A DNA stretch of 64,000 bases from Arenibacter algicola. GTDB taxonomy: Bacteria; Bacteroidota; Bacteroidia; Flavobacteriales; Flavobacteriaceae. Position 1 is the first letter of the stretch. The number at the start of each line of letters is the position of its first letter. Both the position numbers and the translations under genes were made by a program. Location of the stretch: positions 372,001-436,000 of the forward strand of contig NZ_JAHKPO010000003.1 in assembly GCF_018860365.1 (NCBI RefSeq). Reading direction: 5' to 3'. Below, in pieces: positions 21,601-29,139 of this stretch. The notes beneath the pieces are model-generated. The model was not told the DNA's origin. It did no database searches and saw nothing but the letters and a program-made list of their open reading frames with translations.

Positions 21601-24209
21601 AAGGATCGGTGCCCAGTGCATTTAATGATATTGACCCCTTTGCAAGAGCAGGGGCTTTAGGAGCCTTTATGGTATCCTATAGGGTAACGATTACAGATGG
21701 CACCTTGGATCTTCAATTTATTCACGGTGTACAGAACCCCTCCCTTAAGGCGATAGAAATAGTTGAAGTTAGTGGTAATCCAACCTCAGGTTTACCTCCG
21801 GTAGTAGCCAATCCAGGCGCACAGATGGGTGTGGATGGAGGCGCGGTAAACCTTCAAATAGTGGCCAATGATGAAAATACTGATCCTTGTGGCCCTTTAA
21901 GTTATTCTGCAACAAATTTACCGCCAAATCTTTCTATTGACCCCGCAACAGGTATTATTTCGGGTACTATATTAGGTGGCACGGGAAGTGGTACAGCTGG
22001 GGCTTTTAAGGAAAACAATGGATTGGTAATTATAGAAGCAGAAACCGATTTCGTGGATACGTCAGGAGGATGGAATCTTGAAACCAATTCGGGCACAACC
22101 TATATGGTGGCTAGTACCGATCATTTTTCCAATCTCAACGGACAAACAGTAAATTATAATGTAGAGATTACCACGCCCGGGGTATACCGTTTTCATGTTA
22201 AATCGGCTATTTCAGGTTCAAGTTCTAGCGATAGGAATGATACATGGTTTAAAATAGAAAACACACCCGATGTTCATTTTTTCGCAGTTCAAGGTGGTGT
22301 GCTAACAGGAACCCAAGAGTTTCTAAATGAATTGAGCGATCCAACAAGTACAAACAAGACTTTTTACTGGCCCAAAGGCAATGCTCAGGGTAGAACAGAT
22401 CACGGGAATGAAAATCCAGGTATAAATGGTTTTTTTAAAGTATACACTAATTCAATTTCAAATGTTTGGAACACCCGTACCATAGATAACAATGGTTTTC
22501 CTGTTTATGCCTACTTTGAAAATACTGGTACCTATAGTATTTCTATGAGTGAGCGTTCGGAAGGACATAAGATAGATCGAATTGCCCTAGCTCATATAGA
22601 TGAAGCAAGTACGGGTATAAATAATACTTTGCTCAACGGACCACAATCTTCACAAAATGTTGGTGGTTCACCTGGGGCCTCTGAAAACAGTCCTTACAAT
22701 GTTGCGGTAACGGTAAGTGATGCTTGTGATCCTTCTTCAAGTACGGTGATTAACTTTAATTGGAATGTTACCGCCTTGCCAATAGGCAATCCGGAAGCTA
22801 CGGTTAAGGTTACCCCCGGAGGTGATCTAGCAGCGTCAACTTATGGAAATAATTCCTTCTTTATTGACAATACTGGTGATGATGATATAGTAAATGTTAC
22901 TATTAATACATCTTCTGGATTTATGATGGATGTAGTTTTTGATCCAGTGGGAACCGCAGGAGATAGTGTTGCCAAATGTTTAACGGCTGGTAATGCGGGT
23001 AGTTCCTCCAGTGCTGTTGGATTAACAGTACCAGGGAACGGAGGTTCGGACAATGCAGATTGCGTGAGTGTATTTGCGCAACCCCACAATGGCACTAATA
23101 ATCAGGAAGGTTATGATGTTTTATCTTTGGATTTTACTGATTTTAATCCTGGAGAGTCGTTTGTGTTTGGCGTTGATATGGATCCGACAACCATCAAGGG
23201 CGATTTATCATCCGGTGATGCAGGTTCTATTTCGGGATTTGAACTGATCGGGGCGACAATTACAATAGAGTTTGCCAGTGGGGTTGTTTATACAACAAGC
23301 TTGTATGATGAAGGTTCCTTAGGAGGATCGGATGCTATTGTAAATAGTGATAGTAATAGTTTGGTGGCACCTTCCATTTTGGTTGATGGATCAAATGGTT
23401 CCAGATTGGTGACGCAGGCGAATCAAGTTGTGCAGATTACAGGCCAGCCAAATGCACTGATTAGTCTATTGCGTGTAGATGGACGATTATATATTGATGC
23501 AGGTAATCCTTCTATAGGGTATGATATAGATCCTTTTGAGGCTAATGAAGCCATGGCCAAGGAGTTATATACCACTCAATTAAATGCATCGGGGGTTGCC
23601 AATATTCCGGTTACCCTAACACAAACAACGGGAGCGGCCGGAACGCCAAACGGTGGCCTTAATCATTTCGTTGCTGTAGTAACTGGCGCCAATGGAATAA
23701 ATAGCGTTGCATCCAATATCATCGTATTGGAGTTTGATCCTACTGCAGCAGCATCCGATTTGACCGTTTCCTATAGCTTACAGGGTCGTACCGATCACAG
23801 TATTGATTTATCGGTTGCTCTATATGAAGTAGGTGCTACTACACCTTTGCTGGAGTTTAATCCTATAGGAACTTCCAATGGAGAAGCTGTAATGGTAGGA
23901 ATTCCGCAAGGCACCTATGAAATTGCTGTCAAATCCGGAATGCATTTACAAAAAGTGTCGACCATGACCTTAGAGGCAGGTGACAATAATCTCAATATAG
24001 GGGAACTAAGAGTTGGGGACGCTAACAACGACAATACAGTAGGCTTAGAGGATTTCTCTGTCTTGGTAACCACCTTTAATATAGGTTTTGGGGATACAGG
24101 CTATGATGCTCGTGCAGACTTTAATGGGGATGGTAGTGTAGGATTGGAAGATTTCTCGCTGTTGGTGACTAATTTCAATGTTGCAGGGGAAGTGCCCAGT
24201 GGATTGTAA
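15630..24209 (+). CDS. Giant secreted malectin/Kelch multidomain protein with C-terminal dockerin, 2859 aa
   Basis: Signal peptide with a long n-region, cleavage probably after NGMNAQ near residue 40. Modules, approximate: beta-propeller like sugar dehydrogenase/YncE types 50-567; Ca-binding thrombospondin-3-like Asp-rich repeats 583-657 (DTDQDGYTNQDE, DNDDDNDGIIDANDP); lectin-like beta-sandwich 680-900; malectin 997-1172, 1270-1445 and 1864-2045 (each opening RVNAGG or RINAGG); Kelch propeller 1457-1755; carbohydrate-binding-like domain 2130-2330; C-terminal dockerin 2794-2855 with two Ca loops (DANNDNTVGLED and DFNGDGSVGLED). There is no T9SS sorting domain, unlike the preceding gene 24 bases upstream, whose N-terminus looks like a cohesin. 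I infer that this protein may dock on its neighbour. The export route past the outer membrane is unexplained. Confidence 0.85.
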   Translation: MENLNYIPLIIKETSLISRLRTIFILGLMMVLCHNGMNAQSFSQSNLNFNGNGAVSQGTSLMYGPDGRLYVLNLNGTIDIYTVQKNASNNYVVTASEKLLGVKNIPNHNDDGSSNSGNNREATGLTVAGTALNPIIYVTSSDSRVGGPSGDLNLDTNSGVITRLTWTGSNWSVVDIVRGLPRSEENHATNGLEFATINGVDFLIVAQGGHTNAGSPSDNFAWTTEYALSAAVLSINLDLIESMPIKNDGRNYIYDIPTLDDPTRANVNGIIDPDAAGYDGVDVNDPWGGNDGLNQAKIVIGGPVQIFSPGYRNAYDLVLTASGAVYVTDNGANGGWGGFPNNEGTGNVTNEYNSSEPGSNTTIGGEKVDNDDHLSLITTNIQGYSFGTFYGGHPAPIRANPAGAGLYTNPSVNNTNGAVYRTLIYDPTGLKGTGYTNNASIALPVDWPPVPVGLADEAQGDWRGPSTPNPDGPNDAIVTTWGNNTNGIDEYTSTIFTGSESMVGDLIAGHNNGILRRVQLESDGSLKTLTNTFASGLGGNALGITCNGDNDPFPGTIWVATFNGTIKILEPQPEVVCLDPSDDSYDGLADTDQDGYTNQDEVQNNIDHCNGGSQPNDFDKAAGGVLVSDLNDNDDDNDGIIDANDPFQLGNPLDNGSDGFDLPVLNELLSDNLVLGGYLGLGLTGLMNNGAPNPNWLNWLDVVGAGPNPNDILGGATGAMTMQMTSGTALGTANNQEKGFQYGVNVDQSVNSFTVVGRLFNFSDPTQLYGSSAPSGGELGIFIGDGTQSNYIKVVLTQNGVVALQEINDVPQTPLTATIATGNRPSNDVVFSFNINAVTAAVEVLYSLDGNPPISLGTIAASGTIKTAIQQSTTILAVGLIGTSNAAGEEVEGTWDYLNVTGSQPTISQPLANLDKLISSPDQNIDLNDYFGDDQGVGNLTYTVENNSNLAIGATISANILTLTYPDTEASSIITIRATDSNLLYVDQIFTVNVTEQPAVLFRVNAGGATITATDAPNPNWAGNDVVGASGGTNFSVNTGNISTHNIAGRHSSVPSYAPQEIFAKERWDPAGLPEMEWTFNTGNGTFTVNLYMGNGYDGTGDPGQRVFDVKMEDVLVINDKDLSAQYGNKVGAMESYQVTVTDGVLNLEFIRQTENPLINAIEILGAGSVVNSPIVIDPVANQINNPGETPVLNITASGGDPNENFTFSVTGLPPGLSIEPTQGAILGTISSYAADAGQYNVTVTVSKPSSTPANVNFAWTVNDPNAPNNVLYRINAGGNIIASNDASPINWGEDQAASGANGNAQNGTPSVYVNSSTEDKTYGAALPGTFVNNTSYPNNIFATERYNTLAVPGNMQWDIPLSQGTYTINLLFAEVWAGANAPGVRVFDVAIEGQIVLNDLDQTAKYGFATVGVESFVVEVNDGNLDIDFIKGIENPNIKGIEIISSGGTVSGDWTNITNVTEHTPRHENSFVQAGDKFYLFGGRENAKKVEIYDYNTNTWSQAASTAPFEFNHFQAVAYQGLIWVIGSFKDNGYPNEAPADNIYMYNPVSDTWIQGPAIPNARKRGSAGLVMYNNKFYVIAGNTIGHNGGYIAWFDEFDPATGKWTVLGDVPRARDHFHATVVGNKLYVVGGRLTGGDGGTFAPVIPEVDVYDFVSKTWITLPASSNLPTPRAASGTVTFNGKVVVIGGEGNGQAYANTDALDVNTNTWSSLSDLNNPRHGTQGIVSGDGIWITSGSPNQGGGNQTKMEVYGSDNPTGTSIVASTLSVPSNITVPQGGVEDLLISISGGNQGVYVKSLALTGSNASNFTILGSSSFLIEAGATKTIQIEHTGSQTGEVATLVMAYGSNGSTSVGVTSGEETSTILYRINAGGELITATDTPNPDWSVDQGTFGIAGNSPYLAAATATGGLYNQSAGSAYKGPINMTHASLPSGTPSSIFVTERYDAEGAPEMLWQFPIDTGTEVEVRLYFAELYNQITAAGQRVFDVSVEGSVPSAFNDIDPFARAGALGAFMVSYRVTITDGTLDLQFIHGVQNPSLKAIEIVEVSGNPTSGLPPVVANPGAQMGVDGGAVNLQIVANDENTDPCGPLSYSATNLPPNLSIDPATGIISGTILGGTGSGTAGAFKENNGLVIIEAETDFVDTSGGWNLETNSGTTYMVASTDHFSNLNGQTVNYNVEITTPGVYRFHVKSAISGSSSSDRNDTWFKIENTPDVHFFAVQGGVLTGTQEFLNELSDPTSTNKTFYWPKGNAQGRTDHGNENPGINGFFKVYTNSISNVWNTRTIDNNGFPVYAYFENTGTYSISMSERSEGHKIDRIALAHIDEASTGINNTLLNGPQSSQNVGGSPGASENSPYNVAVTVSDACDPSSSTVINFNWNVTALPIGNPEATVKVTPGGDLAASTYGNNSFFIDNTGDDDIVNVTINTSSGFMMDVVFDPVGTAGDSVAKCLTAGNAGSSSSAVGLTVPGNGGSDNADCVSVFAQPHNGTNNQEGYDVLSLDFTDFNPGESFVFGVDMDPTTIKGDLSSGDAGSISGFELIGATITIEFASGVVYTTSLYDEGSLGGSDAIVNSDSNSLVAPSILVDGSNGSRLVTQANQVVQITGQPNALISLLRVDGRLYIDAGNPSIGYDIDPFEANEAMAKELYTTQLNASGVANIPVTLTQTTGAAGTPNGGLNHFVAVVTGANGINSVASNIIVLEFDPTAAASDLTVSYSLQGRTDHSIDLSVALYEVGATTPLLEFNPIGTSNGEAVMVGIPQGTYEIAVKSGMHLQKVSTMTLEAGDNNLNIGELRVGDANNDNTVGLEDFSVLVTTFNIGFGDTGYDARADFNGDGSVGLEDFSLLVTNFNVAGEVPSGL

Positions 24210-24227
24210 AATATAATTTAGTGTTCA

Positions 24228-24263
24228 AAAAAAAGCACTGGGCTAGCCCAGTGCTTTTTTTTG
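24228..24263 (+). terminator. Intrinsic terminator of the giant-protein operon
   Basis: Perfect palindromic stem AGCACTGGGC/GCCCAGTGCT around 24234-24255, flanked by an A-tract and a T-tract. It lies 20 bases after the stop of the dockerin gene. Confidence 0.92.
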
Positions 24264-24620
24264 TTTAAAATGATTCCTAAATTGATAAGTAATTACCCAT
24301 TCCTAGTTTCTTGCAGTTGGAACTATGACTAGGCTATTTGGATATGCGGGCCGATACAAATCATTAAAACCAGTTATATTTTAGAAACAGCCTAGGTTTT
24401 ATCATGGAATTGGTAGGCGTCTTAAAATCAAACTGCACAATAGCGGCTTTACACAACATTTTCAGACACTTACACATCTTTGGGGCTATAATAAATCCTT
24501 TTTTAGGTGCGGAATACTAATTTTGATCTTAATACGTTAACAAGGAACAAGGTATAAGCCTATTTCTAGTAAGGAATAACGTTGATTTAATTAGCATTTA
24601 TAGTATTAATTCCATCGAGA
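24264..24620. other. Gene-free stretch before the beta-helix gene
   Basis: About 357 bases between a strong terminator and the next start codon. It is AT-rich, without a coding frame or a convincing promoter pair; it presumably contains the promoter of the following gene. Confidence 0.5.
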
Positions 24621-25715
24621 ATGAAAAGAAATCAAATAATTGTTTTTTTAATTATCGTTTTCAGTTTTTCCAAATCCATTGCACAAACTGAGGTATTGGT
24701 TACTGGTCTTGACGACGATAATAGTAAGGGTACTTTGCGTTGGGCCATAAATACGGCCAATGCTGATTCTAATATCGATAAAATAAGTTTTTTGGAAGGA
24801 TTGGCGGGCACTCTTAGATTATCTTCAGATCTGCCTCCCATCAATAATAATCTCACCATTACTGGACCAGGGGCGAAGCATATCACTATCTCGGGGGAGG
24901 GGAATTATCGTATGTTCGTGGTTAATAAAGGTTTTAGTTTGGATATCTCCGGATTTACCTTTACTGATACTGCAGATAATTACAATGACGGAACTATTTT
25001 TGCCGTTTCGGGCTCAGCTGTAAAGGCTTCTGAAATAAGGGTTACCGGTGTTTCCAATCAAACTGCGTTTTGGTCCAAGGGAGACAATTCATCTATTACC
25101 ATTTCCAATTCCATTTTTGAAAATAATTCTGCCACCTTATTTAGAAGCTATTGGGGATCTACTCCCAATTATACTTCGGACAATGAAAATGATTATACCA
25201 ATAGAATTACAATTACGGGATCGTCATTTATTTCCAATAGGGGCTTAATCTTTTCAACGGAGCATTATGTAAAAATTGATAATTGCATCTTTAGCCGGAA
25301 TTATGATCAAATAGCCAGTTTCAAGGGGGTAAACCGCTACCAGATATTAAACTCTAAATTCGTTAATAATACTGGCCGATTGCTGTTTACTTTTTCAAGT
25401 AAGATTGGCGATACCCCATCGTGGGGCGAGGATACGTTAGGGACCAATAATACTCTTTTTGATGGGAACCTTTTTCAGGGAAATACGGGGACCATTATCA
25501 ATACCGGTGGAGGTTTTAAACATGATTCCAAAACTACCATTACCAATAATATCTTTGTAAACAATGGAAATAACTGGTATGGTAATCCTATTGTAACTTC
25601 AGGAAACCAACTGAATAATTTTATAACCTCGGTTACTCCAACAGAGGATGAGGGAACTGTTGTTCTTACGTTGAACAAATCTTTACTAATAGGAGCGGAT
25701 GAAGAACTGCACTAA
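24621..25715 (+). CDS. Secreted right-handed parallel beta-helix protein, 364 aa
   Basis: Signal peptide MKRNQIIVFLIIVFSFSKSIAQ, cleaved near residue 22. The start of the mature part (GTLRWAINTANADSN) is the motif typical of CSLREA/pectate-lyase-like surface proteins. Repeating beta-helix rungs follow (NLTITGPG, SSITISNSIFENNSA, RITITGSSFISN, TTITNNIFVNNG). Such folds bind or cleave polysaccharides, but no catalytic residues can be assigned. It lacks the C-terminal T9SS sorting domain or lipobox expected for surface display and is short for the class, so it may be a C-terminally shortened relative. It is separated from the giant operon by a terminator. Confidence 0.75.
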   Translation: MKRNQIIVFLIIVFSFSKSIAQTEVLVTGLDDDNSKGTLRWAINTANADSNIDKISFLEGLAGTLRLSSDLPPINNNLTITGPGAKHITISGEGNYRMFVVNKGFSLDISGFTFTDTADNYNDGTIFAVSGSAVKASEIRVTGVSNQTAFWSKGDNSSITISNSIFENNSATLFRSYWGSTPNYTSDNENDYTNRITITGSSFISNRGLIFSTEHYVKIDNCIFSRNYDQIASFKGVNRYQILNSKFVNNTGRLLFTFSSKIGDTPSWGEDTLGTNNTLFDGNLFQGNTGTIINTGGGFKHDSKTTITNNIFVNNGNNWYGNPIVTSGNQLNNFITSVTPTEDEGTVVLTLNKSLLIGADEELH

Positions 25716-25777
25716 AGATGGAAATTTCCAGATATTGGAATTGATTTAGAACAAAAAAACATTAAACTATTAAAAAT

Positions 25778-25812
25778 AAAAAGAGGCCCGATCAAGGGCC
25801 TCTTTTTATTTT
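25778..25812. terminator. Bidirectional terminator between beta-helix gene and yebC
   Basis: Stem AAAAAGAGGCCC/GGGCCTCTTTTT with loop GATCAA, A-tract on the left and T-tract on the right. It sits between two convergent genes, so it can serve both strands. Confidence 0.9.
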
Positions 25813-25830
25813 TGTCATTAAAGTGAATTA

Positions 25831-26541
25831 TTATTCCTGCATGGTGTGATATACATTCTGCACATCATCATCCTCTTCTATTTTTTCCAGGAGTTTTTCA
25901 ACATCGGCTGCTTCTTCCTCACTCAGGGCCTTGGTAACCTGTGGTATACGTTCAAAACCGGAAGATAGAATTTCAATCTCTCTATTTTCCAATTCTTTCT
26001 GAATGGCTCCGAAACTTTCAAAGGGAGCATAGATCAAAATACCATCCTCATCGGCAAAAACTTCTTCGGCCCCAAAGTCGATCATTTCCAATTCCAACTC
26101 CTCCGGATCTATGCCTTCAGCGGGAATCCTAAAGTTACAAGTATGGTCGAACATAAACTCAACAGAACCCGAAGTTCCCAAGCTACCGTTACATTTGTTG
26201 AAGTAACTTCTAACATTCGCAACTGTCCTTGTATTGTTGTCCGTAGCAGTTTCTACTAAAATTGCAATTCCATGGGGTGCGTATCCTTCAAAAAGCACTT
26301 CCTTAAAGTCGCCCAAACTCTTGTCAGATGCCCTTTTAATGGCTCTTTCCACATTGTCTTTGGGCATGTTTACCGCCTTGGCATTTTGAATAACGGCCCT
26401 TAATCGCGCATTGGAGCTCGGGTCTGGCCCTCCCTCTTTTACAGCCATAACAATGTCTTTGCCTATTCTGGTAAAGGCCTTTGACATTGCGGACCACCTT
26501 TTCATTTTACGTGCTTTTCTAAACTCAAAAGCTCTTCCCAT
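25831..26541 (-). CDS. yebC: YebC/PmpR family protein (DNA-binding regulator or translation factor)
   Basis: 236 aa, full length. The N-terminal motif MGRAFEFRKARKMKRWSAMS with FTRIGKDI and GGPDPSSNARLRAVI is the signature of the family. The middle part (GYAPHGIAILVETATDNNTRT, FMFDHTCNF as a variant block) and the acidic C-terminus also fit. Members have been described as transcription regulators and, more recently, as factors that relieve ribosome stalling at proline tracts. The family role is known; the target here is not. It is expected to be cytoplasmic. It is the last gene of a minus-strand series (gcvT, reductase, pterin dehydratase, yebC), with a 67-base gap to the upstream gene. Confidence 0.93.
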   Translation of the reverse strand: MGRAFEFRKARKMKRWSAMSKAFTRIGKDIVMAVKEGGPDPSSNARLRAVIQNAKAVNMPKDNVERAIKRASDKSLGDFKEVLFEGYAPHGIAILVETATDNNTRTVANVRSYFNKCNGSLGTSGSVEFMFDHTCNFRIPAEGIDPEELELEMIDFGAEEVFADEDGILIYAPFESFGAIQKELENREIEILSSGFERIPQVTKALSEEEAADVEKLLEKIEEDDDVQNVYHTMQE

Positions 26542-26608
26542 TTCTTAGTTTTATTAGAATAATATGGAACAAATTTAATAATTTTTACTACCGGCGCAAG
26601 TGTTCAGC

Positions 26609-26896
26609 TTAGTTGCTTACAATAATTTCCTCAATACTGTGCGCTAATTTAAAATCCCTTTCGGTAACTCCCTCCGCATCATGGGTGGAAAGTCTTATAT
26701 TAAGGGAATTGTAGACATTGCTCCAATCTGGGTGATGATTTTGGGATTCACATTCAAAGGCGATTCTGGTCATTACGGAGAAGGCATCCTTGAAATTTTT
26801 AAATTCAAATGACGTTTCTATAGCACCATCAACATAATCCCAACCGTCCAATTCCTCCAATCGCTTTTCTATTTCCAATTCCGATAATTTTTTCAT
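26609..26896 (-). CDS. phhB: 4a-hydroxytetrahydrobiopterin dehydratase
   Basis: Pterin-4a-carbinolamine dehydratase, 95 aa, the usual length. It dehydrates 4a-hydroxy-tetrahydropterin to recycle the cofactor of aromatic amino acid hydroxylases. The active-site signature ESQNHHPDWSNVYN (residues about 49-62) includes the catalytic His pair and the PDW motif. The closing LSTHDAEGVTERDFKLA block is also typical. No phenylalanine hydroxylase gene is seen in the window, so the hydroxylase partner must lie elsewhere. Confidence 0.93.
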   Translation of the reverse strand: MKKLSELEIEKRLEELDGWDYVDGAIETSFEFKNFKDAFSVMTRIAFECESQNHHPDWSNVYNSLNIRLSTHDAEGVTERDFKLAHSIEEIIVSN

Positions 26897-26944
26897 GTCT
26901 CTATTTTTTATAAAGTTAATTAAAACAGTACAATTCCAAGTGGC

Positions 26945-27763
26945 TTATTCACTAAAGATATGATGGTCTATTATCTCCTGATAGTTGAATAATAAATTCT
27001 TTGGAAGCTGATTCGTTTTTGGTAGCACCGCCAAATAACGGTCTTCATTGGTGGTAAAAACATGTTTATATATGGGATGGTAGTTGCCCAAACGGTTTAC
27101 AATTTCCTTTATAAAATCTTCATGGTGTATTAGGTCTACACTTCCCAAATGAAAAGTACCCGTTTTATTGTGATTTATAAGGTAATGTATTTGTTGTGTT
27201 AGTTTATCATCGTTGGTAACATTTATAATTAGGTTGGGGAATACCTCAATAGGTTCCTTATTGGATAGGGCATTCTTTATTTCCTTAATTCTTGGTGAAT
27301 TTATGCCAAAAACCATGGGCACCCTAAGAATGGCCATTTTAGAAACAGGTATCCTCAGAAGCATATTTTCTATTTTAATTTTCAGTCGGCCATAGATACT
27401 TTCGGACAAGGTCTTGTCATTTTCATAGGATGGGTATTTGCTATAGGCATCAAATACGTTGGCAGAGGATATAAAATACAATTTGCAATCCCTTTTTTGG
27501 ATGTATTCCACTATATGTTGATGGGCCATTACCTGTGCTTGGAAATTTCCCCTTAGTGCAGAAATTATTAAGTCGGGTTTTACTTTGTTCAAAATATCAT
27601 GAACGTCATCTTCTTCAAGGTCATAGCGGAAGAACTGTTGATTGTTCTCAAAGCTCTTTCTTGAAGAGTAATAAGTGCCATAGGTGTCAAAATAGGAATT
27701 CAATTCCTTGTAAATGGCATTGCCTATAAAACCGCTTGCTCCTAAAATGAGTATTTTGTTCAT
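26945..27763 (-). CDS. NAD-dependent epimerase/dehydratase, RmlD-like SDR, 272 aa
   Basis: Extended short-chain dehydrogenase fold. The N-terminal dinucleotide motif is ILGASGFIGNAIY. A Ser in the FISSANVF block is near residue 108, and the catalytic YxxxK pair is SIYGRLKIK near 133. The closest familiar group is dTDP-4-dehydrorhamnose reductase (RmlD), but no rml neighbours are present, so the substrate is unknown. I start at the ATG at 27763, not 9 codons upstream. A near-perfect Shine-Dalgarno (AGGAGGTGAT) lies seven bases before it and the Rossmann motif begins right after. gcvT ends 39 bases upstream. Confidence 0.82.
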   Translation of the reverse strand: MNKILILGASGFIGNAIYKELNSYFDTYGTYYSSRKSFENNQQFFRYDLEEDDVHDILNKVKPDLIISALRGNFQAQVMAHQHIVEYIQKRDCKLYFISSANVFDAYSKYPSYENDKTLSESIYGRLKIKIENMLLRIPVSKMAILRVPMVFGINSPRIKEIKNALSNKEPIEVFPNLIINVTNDDKLTQQIHYLINHNKTGTFHLGSVDLIHHEDFIKEIVNRLGNYHPIYKHVFTTNEDRYLAVLPKTNQLPKNLLFNYQEIIDHHIFSE

Positions 27764-27766
27764 TCT

Positions 27767-27776
27767 ATCACCTCCT
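27767..27776 (-). promoter_or_regulatory. Strong Shine-Dalgarno that fixes the start of the RmlD-like gene
   Basis: AGGAGGTGAT reads toward the ATG at 27763, with 7 bases between AGGAGG and the ATG. Full anti-SD complementarity is rare in Bacteroidota, where most starts lack an SD. Confidence 0.75.
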
Positions 27777-27802
27777 TTTGCAAAACTCAACCACTACATC
27801 TG

Positions 27803-28888
27803 TTAAACCTTATAAAAAGGGAGTTTAACGATGGTAGCAGGAACCGCATTTTTTCTAATTTGAATATAGATTTTACTGCCAATTTGGGACAAGTCTGTGG
27901 GTACATACCCCAAACCAATGCCCTTTCCCATGGATGGCGACATGGTGCCCGAGGTTACCACCCCTATTTTATTTCCCAAAGCATCAACAATGTCATAATC
28001 GTGCCTTGGAATCCCTTTTTCATCCAACTCAAAAGCAACCAGTTTTTTGGTAACACCTTCTTCCTTTTGTTTGGCTAGGGATCCACTGTTCACAAAATCC
28101 TTGCTGAACTTGGTAATCCATCCTAGGCCTGCTTCCAGTGGCGATGTAGTATCATTGATATCATTGCCGTACAAACAGTAGCCCATTTCCAAGCGTAAGG
28201 TGTCCCTGGCGGCAAGTCCAATAGGTTTTATGTTATAGGCGGCACCAGCTTCAAAAACCTTGTCCCAAATCTGTTGTACTTCTTCATTCTTGCAGTATAT
28301 TTCAAAACCTCCTGAACCGGTATAGCCGGTGGCAGAAATAATTACGTTATCAATACCGGCAAAATCTGCTACCTCAAAGCTGTAGAACTTAATTGCGCTT
28401 AAATCTATGGACGTCAACGTTTGCATAGCTTCAACGGCTTTGGGACCCTGAATGGCCAGAAGGGAATACCCTTCGGATATATTGCGCATATCTGCACCAA
28501 AATCTTTATTATATTTACTAATGTGCTCCCAATCCTTATCAATATTGGATGCGTTTACCACCAATAAATATTGTTCATCTTTAATTTTATAGACTATAAG
28601 GTCATCCACAATACCGCCAGTTTCGTTAGGCAAACAACTGTATTGTGCCTTACCAATAGTCAATTTGGAAGCATCATTGGAAGTTACTTTTTGTATGAGA
28701 TCCAATGCCTTGGGGCCTCCTACTAAGAACTCACCCATGTGGGATACGTCAAAAACGCCCACTCCTTTGCGGACTGTTTCGTGTTCTATATTAACTCCTT
28801 CATAAGAAACAGGCATATTGTATCCTGCGAACGGTACCATTTTAGCGCCCAATGCCTCATGGGTTTTTGTCAATGCGGTGTTTTTCAT
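27803..28888 (-). CDS. gcvT: Glycine cleavage system T protein (aminomethyltransferase)
   Basis: 361 aa, full length. It transfers the aminomethyl carbon from lipoyl-H protein to tetrahydrofolate, releasing ammonia, in glycine catabolism. The start ([25 protein letters not shown]) and the folate-binding segment [10 protein letters not shown] (residues about 44-53) are typical. The block [14 protein letters not shown] near 190 and the C-terminal [21 protein letters not shown] are also characteristic. gcvH and gcvP are not adjacent, which is usual in Flavobacteriaceae. A 250-base divergent gap separates it from the aminopeptidase gene. Confidence 0.96.
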   Translation of the reverse strand: MKNTALTKTHEALGAKMVPFAGYNMPVSYEGVNIEHETVRKGVGVFDVSHMGEFLVGGPKALDLIQKVTSNDASKLTIGKAQYSCLPNETGGIVDDLIVYKIKDEQYLLVVNASNIDKDWEHISKYNKDFGADMRNISEGYSLLAIQGPKAVEAMQTLTSIDLSAIKFYSFEVADFAGIDNVIISATGYTGSGGFEIYCKNEEVQQIWDKVFEAGAAYNIKPIGLAARDTLRLEMGYCLYGNDINDTTSPLEAGLGWITKFSKDFVNSGSLAKQKEEGVTKKLVAFELDEKGIPRHDYDIVDALGNKIGVVTSGTMSPSMGKGIGLGYVPTDLSQIGSKIYIQIRKNAVPATIVKLPFYKV

Positions 28889-29008
28889 TTGAATAATTTG
28901 AGGCGTAAAAATATCGAAAATTAATCTAAGGGAGAATCTATATACTTTTTGTTTTGCACAAATTAATGTTAATTTGAATTCTTACTTTGATAATTTGGGG
29001 GAGGAGGG

Positions 29009-29044
29009 ATGTTCACTTTTTAACCGAGCAGTGAACATTTTTTG
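29009..29044 (+). terminator. Orphan hairpin plus T-tract in the gcvT/aminopeptidase intergenic region
   Basis: Perfect 9-base stem ATGTTCACT/AGTGAACAT (29009-29017 and 29030-29038), 12-base loop, followed by six or more T. No plus-strand gene lies upstream, so it would terminate a small RNA or act as an attenuator ahead of the aminopeptidase gene. It could also be a DNA site. Confidence 0.5.
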
Positions 29045-29139
29045 TCCCTTTAGGGATTGTCCAGTTTGCTTTTCCAAGTTTTCTGGCGAAGTATTAATCA
29101 ATGTGGTATTATAATTGATTATTTTTAAACATTAATTTA

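Noticed and set aside
24621-25715. Frameshift truncation of the beta-helix gene
   Set aside because: I looked for a continuing frame after 25715; it runs into the terminator within about 60 bases, so I cannot support a frameshift.
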